From Paenibacillus antri (GTDB lineage Bacteria; Bacillota; Bacilli; Paenibacillales; YIM-B00363): a stretch of 64,000 nt of DNA. This document shows, piece after piece, positions 25,958 through 33,443 of this stretch. Every line of letters starts with the position of its first letter. Within the stretch, counting starts at the first letter, position 1. The translations under genes were made by a program, and so were the position numbers. The notes beneath the pieces are model-generated. The model was not told the origin of the DNA, did not search any database, and worked only from the letters and a program-made list of their open reading frames with translations. The DNA lies in the NCBI RefSeq assembly GCF_005765165.1, contig NZ_VCIW01000008.1, forward strand, positions 1 to 64,000, written 5' to 3'.

Positions 25958-26383
25958 TTATTTCGCCGCGCCCCGCTCGAAGGCGACGATCCAATCGCCC
26001 TGCACGGCGGCGTAGCCTTCGTCGCCTTCCACGACGAGACCGTACAGCCCTTTCACGTCTAAATACTCCCGGCGCTCGCCGTCCTCGAACTCCAGCGTGA
26101 TGAAGTAATGCGTGCGAGAGGAGCGCGACGTATGCATATGGTCCCCCGCGCCGTGGGGGTGATGGTGCGTATGAGTGCGGACATCCATTCGCTTCGCGAT
26201 CACTCGAGCATAGACGCTTTCCTTCGGAGAACTTGCATTCTTCATATACCGCGCTCCGTTGAGCGCGATGCCCCCGATCACGACGACGAAGCCGATCACG
26301 ATAATAATGGGGACGAGCGTAAACATAAAGTCGAAGCCCCCGCCGAACGGGGATCCGCCGAAACCACCCGGCATCCGATTCAC
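25958..26383 (-). CDS. DUF2500 family membrane protein
   Basis: A 141-aa protein: Gly/Pro/Phe-rich N-terminus (residues 1-17), one transmembrane helix (about 20-43, LVPIIIVIGFVVVIGGIAL) and a beta-rich domain (55-140) with YARVIAKRMDV, a His-rich loop (THTHHHPHGAGDHMH, about 71-85) and YFITLEFEDGERREYLDVKG. The core matches the DUF2500 family of uncharacterised Firmicute proteins. The His-rich insert could bind metal, an inference. It is downstream of the stalk-protein gene on the same strand with a 107-bp gap. Function unknown. Confidence 0.8.
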   Translation of the reverse strand: MNRMPGGFGGSPFGGGFDFMFTLVPIIIVIGFVVVIGGIALNGARYMKNASSPKESVYARVIAKRMDVRTHTHHHPHGAGDHMHTSRSSRTHYFITLEFEDGERREYLDVKGLYGLVVEGDEGYAAVQGDWIVAFERGAAK

Positions 26384-26490
26384 CTCGGTTCGAATTGTGT
26401 CTCCTTATTTACGTCGGCATGCCGGAATATGTTTCGGACGGAGGGCGAATTCGCGACGGCAGCAAATCTATTTCGTCAGGAACCCGGACA

Positions 26491-28419
26491 TTAGTAACGA
26501 AACACCTTCAACTCGTAAAGGTCGCGGATGAACAGCAGCCTCGCTTCCGCGTCGACATGCTCGACGGCGCCGCTCGCCGTGCCGGCCGACGCCCATGTCG
26601 CCCCGCGGTCGAACGACAAGAACAGCTCCGGCTCCCGCGAAGCTTCGCCAGGCCGTTGCCCGGTCGCGGCGAGCGTGTCGGGCGCGGCCGGGTCGACCGC
26701 GATCCGGTCCGCTCGGAACGGCAGACGCCGTTCCGTCCAGACGGCAGCGTCCGCGCCGGCTGTCGCCAAATAAGCGTCGGCGCCTTCGGTGCGGCCTCCG
26801 ATCAACACGGAGCCCGATGCGTCCGCGCCCGCGCCGTAGAAGCGCTCCACCCCCTCGATCGCGCTCCAATGCAAGCCGCCGTCCTCCGAGACGAGAACGT
26901 CCGGCTGGGCGAAAGCAACGTTATAGGTCTGCTCGGACAGCAGAATCGAGACGTCGGTCTCCGCGAAGACGCGGCCCGGCGTCCCCGGATCCGCCCAAAC
27001 GCGTTCCGGCCAGCTGAAGGACATCCGATCGTCGCCGTTAACGCCGCCCCACGTCCAGCTCTTCCCTCCGTCTTCGCTCCGGAATAAGCCGTCGGACGTC
27101 GGCATGCGCGTATCGTGGGCGAACGTCGCGTAGATGCGTTTCGCGTTCCGCAGGTCGGGGATAAAGCGAACCGGCGGATACTTGTAAATCGCCTCCGGCA
27201 ACGGGTATTCCCACACCCGCTCCCACGCTGGCGACCCGCCTCCCGCATCCGACCGATAGACGTGCCCGTCTACGCGGTCGCTGATCAAGCGGACGCCGTC
27301 CGCGGCGAAGCCGATCGCGGCCGGCGCCAACGTCTCGGGCAGCTCCATCCGCCGCCAATCCGCGCCGTCTTCCGAAAACCATACGTTCGACGCTCCCTCG
27401 GCGCCGCTCGCCGAACGTTCGAGCGCCGCGACCGCGTACCCTCCGCTCTCCGGGTCGATCGCCAGTTCGCCGTGCCACCCGTCGGGCAGACCGGTCTCGA
27501 CCGATCGGATCGATATCGCGGCCGCCTCCTTCAACGCCGCGTCGGGGGCGGACTTCAGCGTCGCCGCGCGCTCGGGGAACGGCGACGGCAGCATCGCCCG
27601 TATCGCCTCCAACTCGCGCAGCACCTCCTCGCCGGCCGAGCGGAGGTAGATCGTCGCCGGGGTCTGCGTATATAGTTCTTCCAGCGCGACATGCGGTCCG
27701 GATACCGTCAGCCGATAGCTCCCTCCCTCGATGCGGGCGCCCTTGTCGTCGTACCGTTCTTGAATGCTCAAATCCAGGACCAACCGCTCCCCTTCCGTCC
27801 CCGTCGGCGGCGCGGCGGGCGCCGCCCTTCCGATCGCCGCTTGCAGGCGGTCCAACGCTTCCGCTTGCCGGCGTTCGAGCTCGGATGGAGAGACGTACTC
27901 GGGATGCCGCGAAAATCCCCAGTTCCCGGCCTGCTCGCGCCACTGGATATAGGCGATCTGTCCTAACGCCGCCTGCGGACGAGAAATCGTAACGGTTCGC
28001 TCCTTCGCGTTCCATTCCACCTTGGCGCCGAGCGCCTCCGCGACGACGCGGACGGAGACGAGCGTCCTCCCCTTCGACAGAACGGGCGCTGCGTCCGGCG
28101 TCAGCTTCCGCCCGTCGACCCACAACCCGATCGCGCGCCCTTGAGGCGCCGGAACGAGTCCGGCATCCGTATCGATCAGCACCGCTCGCTTTTCGCTATC
28201 CCAATGAACCTTCGCTTCGAGCGCTTCCGCCACCCAACGCAGCGGCACCAGGACGCGCCCTTCCTTCATCGAAGGCGGCACATCCGTTCGAACGACCTGC
28301 CCGTTCACTTCTAGAGATATGGAGCTGGAGCTTGCTGAAGCGTATGTACTTCCCGGAAACACCGTAACGACCATCCCCATACTTAGGATCCATGCCATCC
28401 ACCGACGCGGCGTTTTCAC
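26491..28419 (-). CDS. Secreted stalk-domain (copper amine oxidase N-like) protein with BNR-type repeats
   Basis: A 642-aa exported protein: signal peptide (residues 1-29), then two copper-amine-oxidase-N-like stalk domains (about 32-80, LVPLRWVAEALEAKVHWD; and about 98-145, LVSVRVVAEALGAKVEWN), a charged linker (150-290), and a C-terminal beta-propeller-like region with BNR/sialidase-type Asp-box repeats (SEDGADW, SEDGGKSWTW, SEDGGLHWSA, SFDRGATW). The stalk domains are common in cell-wall-associated Paenibacillaceae proteins and are not amine oxidases. Active-site residues of sialidases are not recognisable, so an enzymatic role is unsupported. GTG at 28419 follows AGGAGG. Confidence 0.87.
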   Translation of the reverse strand: MKTPRRWMAWILSMGMVVTVFPGSTYASASSSSISLEVNGQVVRTDVPPSMKEGRVLVPLRWVAEALEAKVHWDSEKRAVLIDTDAGLVPAPQGRAIGLWVDGRKLTPDAAPVLSKGRTLVSVRVVAEALGAKVEWNAKERTVTISRPQAALGQIAYIQWREQAGNWGFSRHPEYVSPSELERRQAEALDRLQAAIGRAAPAAPPTGTEGERLVLDLSIQERYDDKGARIEGGSYRLTVSGPHVALEELYTQTPATIYLRSAGEEVLRELEAIRAMLPSPFPERAATLKSAPDAALKEAAAISIRSVETGLPDGWHGELAIDPESGGYAVAALERSASGAEGASNVWFSEDGADWRRMELPETLAPAAIGFAADGVRLISDRVDGHVYRSDAGGGSPAWERVWEYPLPEAIYKYPPVRFIPDLRNAKRIYATFAHDTRMPTSDGLFRSEDGGKSWTWGGVNGDDRMSFSWPERVWADPGTPGRVFAETDVSILLSEQTYNVAFAQPDVLVSEDGGLHWSAIEGVERFYGAGADASGSVLIGGRTEGADAYLATAGADAAVWTERRLPFRADRIAVDPAAPDTLAATGQRPGEASREPELFLSFDRGATWASAGTASGAVEHVDAEARLLFIRDLYELKVFRY

Positions 28420-28499
28420 CCCGTAACACCTCCTGTCTATTAGACTCCAAAAAAGTAAATTTGTTGCAGAGCAGTTTTGAGGGTTACTCCCTACTCTTG

Positions 28500-28590
28500 C
28501 AGCGTCTTTCTAAACTGATTCCCCTTGCTCAGGTCTGGCGTTTCCGGGCTTTACATTATCTCTCTCAGCGTCTTTCTAAACTGATTCCCC
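28500..28590. repeat. Two copies of a 25-bp direct repeat
   Basis: A 25-bp sequence beginning CAGCGTCTTTCTAAACTGAT occurs at 28500-28524 and again, identical, at 28566-28590 (66-bp period). It lies in the 290-bp gap between the stalk-protein start and the GH42 terminator, an AT-richer patch with no gene. It could be a binding-site pair or a decayed element. Confidence 0.75.
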
Positions 28591-28664
28591 CTTCTGAGCA
28601 GAAGACATCAAGTTGGAAAGAAGCCCGTCGGGTACACCTGCCCTGCCCCTTAGCGGCGGTAACG

Positions 28665-28703
28665 ATAAAGAAGCCTGCTCCGAGTTTCGTCGGAACAGGC
28701 TTC
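28665..28703 (-). terminator. Terminator of the GH42 gene
   Basis: Minus-strand stem GAAGCCTGTTCCGA / TCGGAGCAGGCTTC with a 6-nt loop, followed by TTTAT, 7 nt after the stop codon. Confidence 0.85.
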
Positions 28704-28709
28704 TCCAAA

Positions 28710-30779
28710 TTATAAACTGAATAAGGCGACGCCGTACGGTTCGAGCTCGAACGCGTCCGCCGCCTCCGCCAGGCGATCCGTCAGCAGCTCCCGCACCTCG
28801 CGCTTCGTCCGAATCGCGGCCGGCGTCGAGCCGTAGTTCAACAGGAACGCGACGCGTCCGCCGTCGTCCTCGCGGATCCCGGCCTCCACCTGCTCCGGCA
28901 GCTCCTCGAACCAATCGAGCAGCGGACTCCGCAGCCCCAGCTCGGCGGTTAACGCTTGCGCAACGCTCTCTTCGAAAGCGGAGCCGTAATAATAGACGGC
29001 GCCCGCTCCGACGGGACGGCGGGTCAGCGCGGGCTTGCCCTCGAAGTAATCCGAGGCGTATCGCGCGAGTACCTCAACGTCGCCCGCGGCGACCCGCAGC
29101 ACGTCGACGAACTTCGGCCCGACGGCGTCCGGCGCCCCTCGCAGCCGCTCCGCCGTCCATCGCACCTTCGGCGCGTCGCCTTCGAGCACATAGGTGAAAT
29201 CCTCCACCTCGACCCCGCATAACGAGGCGACCGGTCCCGGGAACGCCTGCATTCTCATTTGGCCGTTCTCGTCCTTCAGACCCGTCCGGCAGCCGAACAC
29301 GACGATTCCGCCCCGCTCCGCGAATGCCGTCAGTTCCCGGGCCGTCTCCTCCGACAGGATCGCGGCATGCGGATAGACGACGACGCGATACCTCTCGAGC
29401 GTCTCCGCCGACGCCTGCTCCGCGTTGACGTAGTCGACGGGAATGTGAGCGTATTGCAGCGTCTTGATCCACGACGTGACGCTGTACCCGGTTAACGGTC
29501 CGTACCAGCGGTCGAGCTCGCCGTCCCACTCGTTGTCGTAGCTGCCGAGAACGGCGACGTCCGCTCGATACGCCTTGCCCGCGATCGCGCCGCCCACGCG
29601 CCGGAGCTCCTCTCCGATTCGGCCGGCTTCTTCCACCCGGCGATTCGGCCGGTTATGAGGGTCGTTGATGCCGTGCCAGTACATCTCCGTGCCGAACGCC
29701 GCCGTCCGCCAGCGGAAGTACAACACCATATCGGCGCCGTGCAAAATCGATTGGTACGTCCAAAGCCGCATCTGTCCGGGCTTCGGCGCCGGCATCTCCA
29801 TTCGGTTCACCCAGCCGCCCGCGCCCGACTGCTGCTCCATCACGCAAAATTGCGGCGACACGGACCTCGCCTTGCTTAGATTCCAACTCCACTTCCGATC
29901 GCGCAGCGGGCGGTCGCCCCCGTCGGGGTAGATCGATCCGAACTGCGGGTAAGAATCGTAAGAGAAATAGTCGAGCAGCTCATCCGTCAGCCGGTGGCTG
30001 TCCAGATGCCCGAACAAGCCGTTCGTCGTCACCTCGTGCCGCGGCGCCAGTTCTCGGATGATGTCCGCCTGCAGCTTGGCGTACGAGATCGCGCTGTCGG
30101 AGATGAACCGCTTCTCGTCGAGCGCCTGATGCGGATTCGGGGAATCGGAGACGGTCGGCCGGGTCAAGTACACTTGTTCCCAAGACGAGTACGTCTGGTT
30201 CCAGAACGCGGCGCCCCATGCCTCGTTCAACCGATCCAGCGAGCCGTACTTCCCGATCAGCCAAGCGCGGAACGCGCGGTGATCGCTCTCCGAATAAAAC
30301 ACGTTCGTCTCGCAATTCAGCTCGTTGTCGATCTGCCACGCGACGACTGCGGGATGCTCCTTGTACTGCGACGCCATACGCCGCACGATCCGCTCGCTGA
30401 ACGAACGATATACGTGGGAGTTATAGTTGTAGTGTCGTCGCTGGCCATGTCGATACGGCACGCCCGCCTGCGTCGCATTCAGCACCTCCGGATACCGCTC
30501 CGTCAGCCAAGCGGGCGGCGTCGCCGTCGGCGTTCCCAGGATCGCCTTGAGCCCGTACCGATGCGCGAGGTCCAGCGCCTCGTCGAACAAGCCGAATCGG
30601 AACACGCCCTCTTCCGGCTCCATGGTCGACCAAGCGAATTCGGCCATCCGGACGACGTCGAAGCCGAGCTCGCGCATCCGTCGGAAGTCGTCCTCCCACA
30701 TCTCCCGGGGCCACTGCTCCGGATAGTAGCAAACTCCAAGCCATACGCGATCTCTAGCTACGGATTTCGGCATCCGCAT
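28710..30779 (-). CDS. Beta-galactosidase, GH42
   Basis: A 689-aa family 42 glycoside hydrolase releasing terminal beta-galactose from galacto-oligosaccharides or arabinogalactan fragments. The A-domain TIM barrel (about 15-395) has the expected acid/base Glu153 in WQIDNELN and nucleophile Glu315 in CVMEQQSG. A glutamine-amidotransferase-like trimerisation domain (about 395-610) and a C-terminal beta domain follow. There is no signal peptide, so it acts in the cytoplasm. ATG at 30779 (GAGG upstream; a second Met two codons on). The metal-binding cysteine cluster found in some GH42 enzymes is not evident. It is divergent from an AraC gene that probably controls it. Confidence 0.93.
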   Translation of the reverse strand: MRMPKSVARDRVWLGVCYYPEQWPREMWEDDFRRMRELGFDVVRMAEFAWSTMEPEEGVFRFGLFDEALDLAHRYGLKAILGTPTATPPAWLTERYPEVLNATQAGVPYRHGQRRHYNYNSHVYRSFSERIVRRMASQYKEHPAVVAWQIDNELNCETNVFYSESDHRAFRAWLIGKYGSLDRLNEAWGAAFWNQTYSSWEQVYLTRPTVSDSPNPHQALDEKRFISDSAISYAKLQADIIRELAPRHEVTTNGLFGHLDSHRLTDELLDYFSYDSYPQFGSIYPDGGDRPLRDRKWSWNLSKARSVSPQFCVMEQQSGAGGWVNRMEMPAPKPGQMRLWTYQSILHGADMVLYFRWRTAAFGTEMYWHGINDPHNRPNRRVEEAGRIGEELRRVGGAIAGKAYRADVAVLGSYDNEWDGELDRWYGPLTGYSVTSWIKTLQYAHIPVDYVNAEQASAETLERYRVVVYPHAAILSEETARELTAFAERGGIVVFGCRTGLKDENGQMRMQAFPGPVASLCGVEVEDFTYVLEGDAPKVRWTAERLRGAPDAVGPKFVDVLRVAAGDVEVLARYASDYFEGKPALTRRPVGAGAVYYYGSAFEESVAQALTAELGLRSPLLDWFEELPEQVEAGIREDDGGRVAFLLNYGSTPAAIRTKREVRELLTDRLAEAADAFELEPYGVALFSL

Positions 30780-30801
30780 GCACCTCGTCCTCTGATATAA
30801 T

Positions 30802-30895
30802 GATATTGCTGATTCGACCTCGAATTAATGTCATCATAATACGCAGGAACGCAGAAATAAATCGCAGGGTTTTGCTTCGATAACACGATATTGCT
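30802..30895. promoter_or_regulatory. Direct repeats in the GH42/araC intergenic region
   Basis: GATATTGCT occurs at 30802-30810 and 30887-30895, each in the context ANGATATTGCTNATC-like. Direct half-sites in a divergent promoter region are the pattern bound by AraC-type regulators; the link to the adjacent AraC is inference. Confidence 0.4.
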
Positions 30896-30913
30896 ATCGG
30901 CAGGAGGTCCACG

Positions 30914-31744
30914 ATGCGGATTCATCAATACGTCTCGAGGCCCGTGTTCCCGGGATATTTATTGTATCCCGAGTCTTACGGATGGTATCGCGAGGAGCCG
31001 GAGCATCGCGAGCATCGCCCGCCCGGGCAGCTTCCGTACTACAATTTGCATTTCGTCTTCGGGGGAAGGGGCGAGCTGGTTTGGAAGAACCGCCGCTACG
31101 AGCTCGCCGCCGGACAAGGGTTTCTATACGCTCCCGATCAAGAGCAGCGGTACGGCGCCGTACCGGACGAGCCTTGGGATGTACGGTGGGTGCATTTCTT
31201 CGGGGAAGGCGCCGCCGCCCTGCTCGGGGATAAGGGGATCGGCGAGCCTTGGGTGTTCGCGTTGGGCGACGTCTCGCGTTGTCTGGCGCTCACCGATGAG
31301 CTGCTCCGATTTTCCGAAAGCCCGGATTCGTCCGCGGAGCAGCGGCTCTCGGCGAAGCTGTACGAGCTGCTGCTCGCCATGCTGGGCGCGTCGCGGCCGA
31401 AAGCCGCGGGAGCGCCGCCCGACAGCCGCGAACGGATTTTGGCCGCCGCCGACGCGATCCGCTCGCGCTGCGAAGAGCCATGGACGCTCGCGCGGATGGC
31501 GGAGACGGCCGATTACAGCGTTTATCATTTCGATCGATTGTTCCGCGGCTACATCGGGAAGAGCCCGATGCGGTTCCTGTTGGAAAGCCGGATCGTCCGA
31601 GCCAAGCGCCTGCTCATCACCGGCCGCCTGAGCGTCGGAGACATCGCGGCGGCGACCGGCTTCTCGCAAAGCAGCTACTTCATCAAGCGGTTCAAGGAAC
31701 TCGAGGGACTGACCCCTCAGCAATTCCGGGAGCAGCGGACGTAG
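30914..31744 (+). CDS. AraC-family transcriptional regulator
   Basis: A 276-aa regulator with an N-terminal cupin-like sugar-binding domain (residues 15-120, containing YYNLHFVFGGRGELVWKNRR and GQGFLYAPDQEQRYG) and a C-terminal double HTH (about 172-272: TLARMAETADYSVYHFDRLF and SVGDIAAATGFSQSSYFIKR, ending FKELEGLTPQQFRE). AGGAGG lies upstream of ATG 30914. It is divergent from the GH42 beta-galactosidase gene, so galactoside-responsive control is the likely role. It converges on the OYE gene with only 8 bp between them. Confidence 0.93.
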   Translation: MRIHQYVSRPVFPGYLLYPESYGWYREEPEHREHRPPGQLPYYNLHFVFGGRGELVWKNRRYELAAGQGFLYAPDQEQRYGAVPDEPWDVRWVHFFGEGAAALLGDKGIGEPWVFALGDVSRCLALTDELLRFSESPDSSAEQRLSAKLYELLLAMLGASRPKAAGAPPDSRERILAAADAIRSRCEEPWTLARMAETADYSVYHFDRLFRGYIGKSPMRFLLESRIVRAKRLLITGRLSVGDIAAATGFSQSSYFIKRFKELEGLTPQQFREQRT

Positions 31745-31752
31745 ACTCCGGT

Positions 31753-32784
31753 TTATTCCGCCGCCGCGGGCGCGCGGTCCGGGAACCAGAAGCCGCGGTA
31801 CGGCGCCGGCTCCTCGATGCGGACGCCGAGCTGCTCCGCCGCCCGCCTCGGCCAGAACGGGTCGCGCAGCAGCTCCCGGCCGACGGCCACAAGATCCGCG
31901 CGCCCGTTCCGCAATATTTCCTCGGCTTGCAGCCCGGTCGTGACGAGCCCGACCGCCGCGGTCGGAATGCCCGCCTCCGCGCGGATCGTCTCGGCGTACG
32001 GCACTTGGTACCCCGGATACACCTTCGGCTTCTCCGGGTAGACGCCGCCGCTGCTGACGTCGATCAAGTCGACGCCTTGCGCCTTCATCCGCTTCGCGAA
32101 AAAGACGCTGTCCTCGATGCCGTTCCCTTCCGGGCCGTATTCGTTCGCCGACACGCGGACGAACAGCGGACCGTTCCAGACGGAGCGCACCGCTTCAATG
32201 ACTTCTTGGAGCAGCCGATACCGCTTCTCCCGCGTGCCGCCGTACCGATCCGTCCTTCGGTTCGTGTAGGAGGAGAGGAAGTCGTTCAGCAAGTAGCCGT
32301 GCGCCGCATGCAGCTCGATCGCGTCGAACCCGGCTTCGGCGGCGCGGACCGCCGCCGCGCCGAACGATCGAACGACCTCCTCGATCTCCTCGATCGTAAG
32401 CGCTCGCGACGATCGCCCGCCGGAGGACAGCCCCGACGCCGACACCGCCTTGCCGGGCACGTTCGTCTTCCGGCCGGCGTGCCACAGCTGTACGCCGACC
32501 TTGGAGCCTTGCGCATGCAGCAGGTCGACGAGCCTCCTGTGCATCGGCACGTGTTCGTCGCTCCACAGTCCGAGCGAGCCCTCGTCCCTCCCGTCCTCCA
32601 TGACCGCATGAACCTCCAGCATAATCAGTCCGACCTGCCCGAGCGCTCTATCTCCGTAGTGGAGCAGATGCCAATCGGTGACCTTCCCGTCCGCGCCCGC
32701 GGCCGTCGTTCCCATCGGAGACATCATAATTCGATTTTTTAAGGATAAGCCGCGGATTTCCGTCGGCGTGAAGAGCAAGCTCAT
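31753..32784 (-). CDS. Old yellow enzyme-family NADH:flavin oxidoreductase (YqjM-like, Cys-less)
   Basis: A 343-aa FMN-dependent ene-reductase-type TIM barrel of the YqjM/NamA class, which reduces alpha,beta-unsaturated carbonyls with NADPH. FMN and substrate residues are present: VQLWHAGRK, the His pair in IELHAAHGYLLNDFLS, RRTDRYGG and the C-terminal VAVGRELLRDPFWPRRA. It departs from YqjM at the N-terminus: where YqjM has a redox-tuning Cys and a Tyr (PMCMYS), this protein reads PMGTTA. ATG at 32784 follows AAGGGG. It is divergent from an Lrp-type gene. Substrate preference is unknown. Confidence 0.9.
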   Translation of the reverse strand: MSLLFTPTEIRGLSLKNRIMMSPMGTTAAGADGKVTDWHLLHYGDRALGQVGLIMLEVHAVMEDGRDEGSLGLWSDEHVPMHRRLVDLLHAQGSKVGVQLWHAGRKTNVPGKAVSASGLSSGGRSSRALTIEEIEEVVRSFGAAAVRAAEAGFDAIELHAAHGYLLNDFLSSYTNRRTDRYGGTREKRYRLLQEVIEAVRSVWNGPLFVRVSANEYGPEGNGIEDSVFFAKRMKAQGVDLIDVSSGGVYPEKPKVYPGYQVPYAETIRAEAGIPTAAVGLVTTGLQAEEILRNGRADLVAVGRELLRDPFWPRRAAEQLGVRIEEPAPYRGFWFPDRAPAAAE

Positions 32785-32949
32785 TCGCGATAACCCCTTT
32801 CTCGCTTTCGCTTTACAAGATTTGCTCTAATTTTATAAGATGGAATCGCGGAGATGAAGGGCGGAACAACGGAAAACTCAGCGGTTCGCGATGATTTTCA
32901 AGTTCTTTTTCCACAATCGATTATGATTTATAAAAAGGAGCGTCGATCG

Positions 32950-33390
32950 ATGGATCGCGTCGACAAAAGCATTGTTACCCTGCTTCAAGAGCAAGGGCGG
33001 ATGTCGTTCACGGAGCTCGGGAAGGCGGTCGGTCTTTCGCAGCCGGCCGTTACGGAACGCGTTCGCCGCTTGGAGGACAAAGGAATTCTCGGCCGCTACC
33101 GCGCCGTCGTCCCCCCGGCCAAAATCAACAAGACGACTTCCGCGTTCCTGCTGTTCCATACGAAGGATTGCGACAGCTTTCTTGCGTTCTGCGAAGCGTC
33201 CCCCGACGTCGTCGAATGCCACCGCATCAGCGGGCAGTACAACTACCTCGTGAAGGTAGTGACCGAATCGATGGCGTCGCTGGAGTCGTTCAACAACGCC
33301 TCGAACAAATACGGCGATTCGCTGACGATGATCGTCATGTCCACGCCGATCCAGTCGAGGCCGCTCATCCCCGTCGTCGAAGAACAATAA
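32950..33390 (+). CDS. Lrp/AsnC-family transcriptional regulator
   Basis: A 146-aa Lrp/AsnC protein: HTH at residues 5-50 (TLLQEQGRMSFTELGKAVGL, then SQPAVTERVRRLEDKGIL) and a C-terminal RAM ligand-binding/oligomerisation domain (about 65-140, including CHRISGQYNYLVKVV). ATG at 32950 has AAGGAG 9 nt upstream; the open frame extends further but without support. It is divergent from the OYE gene, a possible target. An amino-acid effector is usual for the family but unproven here. Confidence 0.93.
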   Translation: MDRVDKSIVTLLQEQGRMSFTELGKAVGLSQPAVTERVRRLEDKGILGRYRAVVPPAKINKTTSAFLLFHTKDCDSFLAFCEASPDVVECHRISGQYNYLVKVVTESMASLESFNNASNKYGDSLTMIVMSTPIQSRPLIPVVEEQ

Positions 33391-33402
33391 GGTTCGGAAA
33401 AT

Positions 33403-33439
33403 GAAACTCCCCTCGGTCCGCCGAGGGGAGTTTGGTTTT
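33403..33439. terminator. Bidirectional terminator between lrp-type and GH2 genes
   Basis: 13-bp perfect stem AAACTCCCCTCGG-TCCG-CCGAGGGGAGTTT, with GGTTTTTATTTT on the plus side and an A-rich stretch on the other. It serves the convergent regulator and GH2 genes. Confidence 0.88.
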
Positions 33440-33443
33440 TATT

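Noticed and set aside
26491-28419. Copper amine oxidase activity for the stalk-domain protein
   Set aside because: Only the N-terminal stalk-like domains are present; the catalytic domain with the topaquinone Tyr and copper His ligands is absent.
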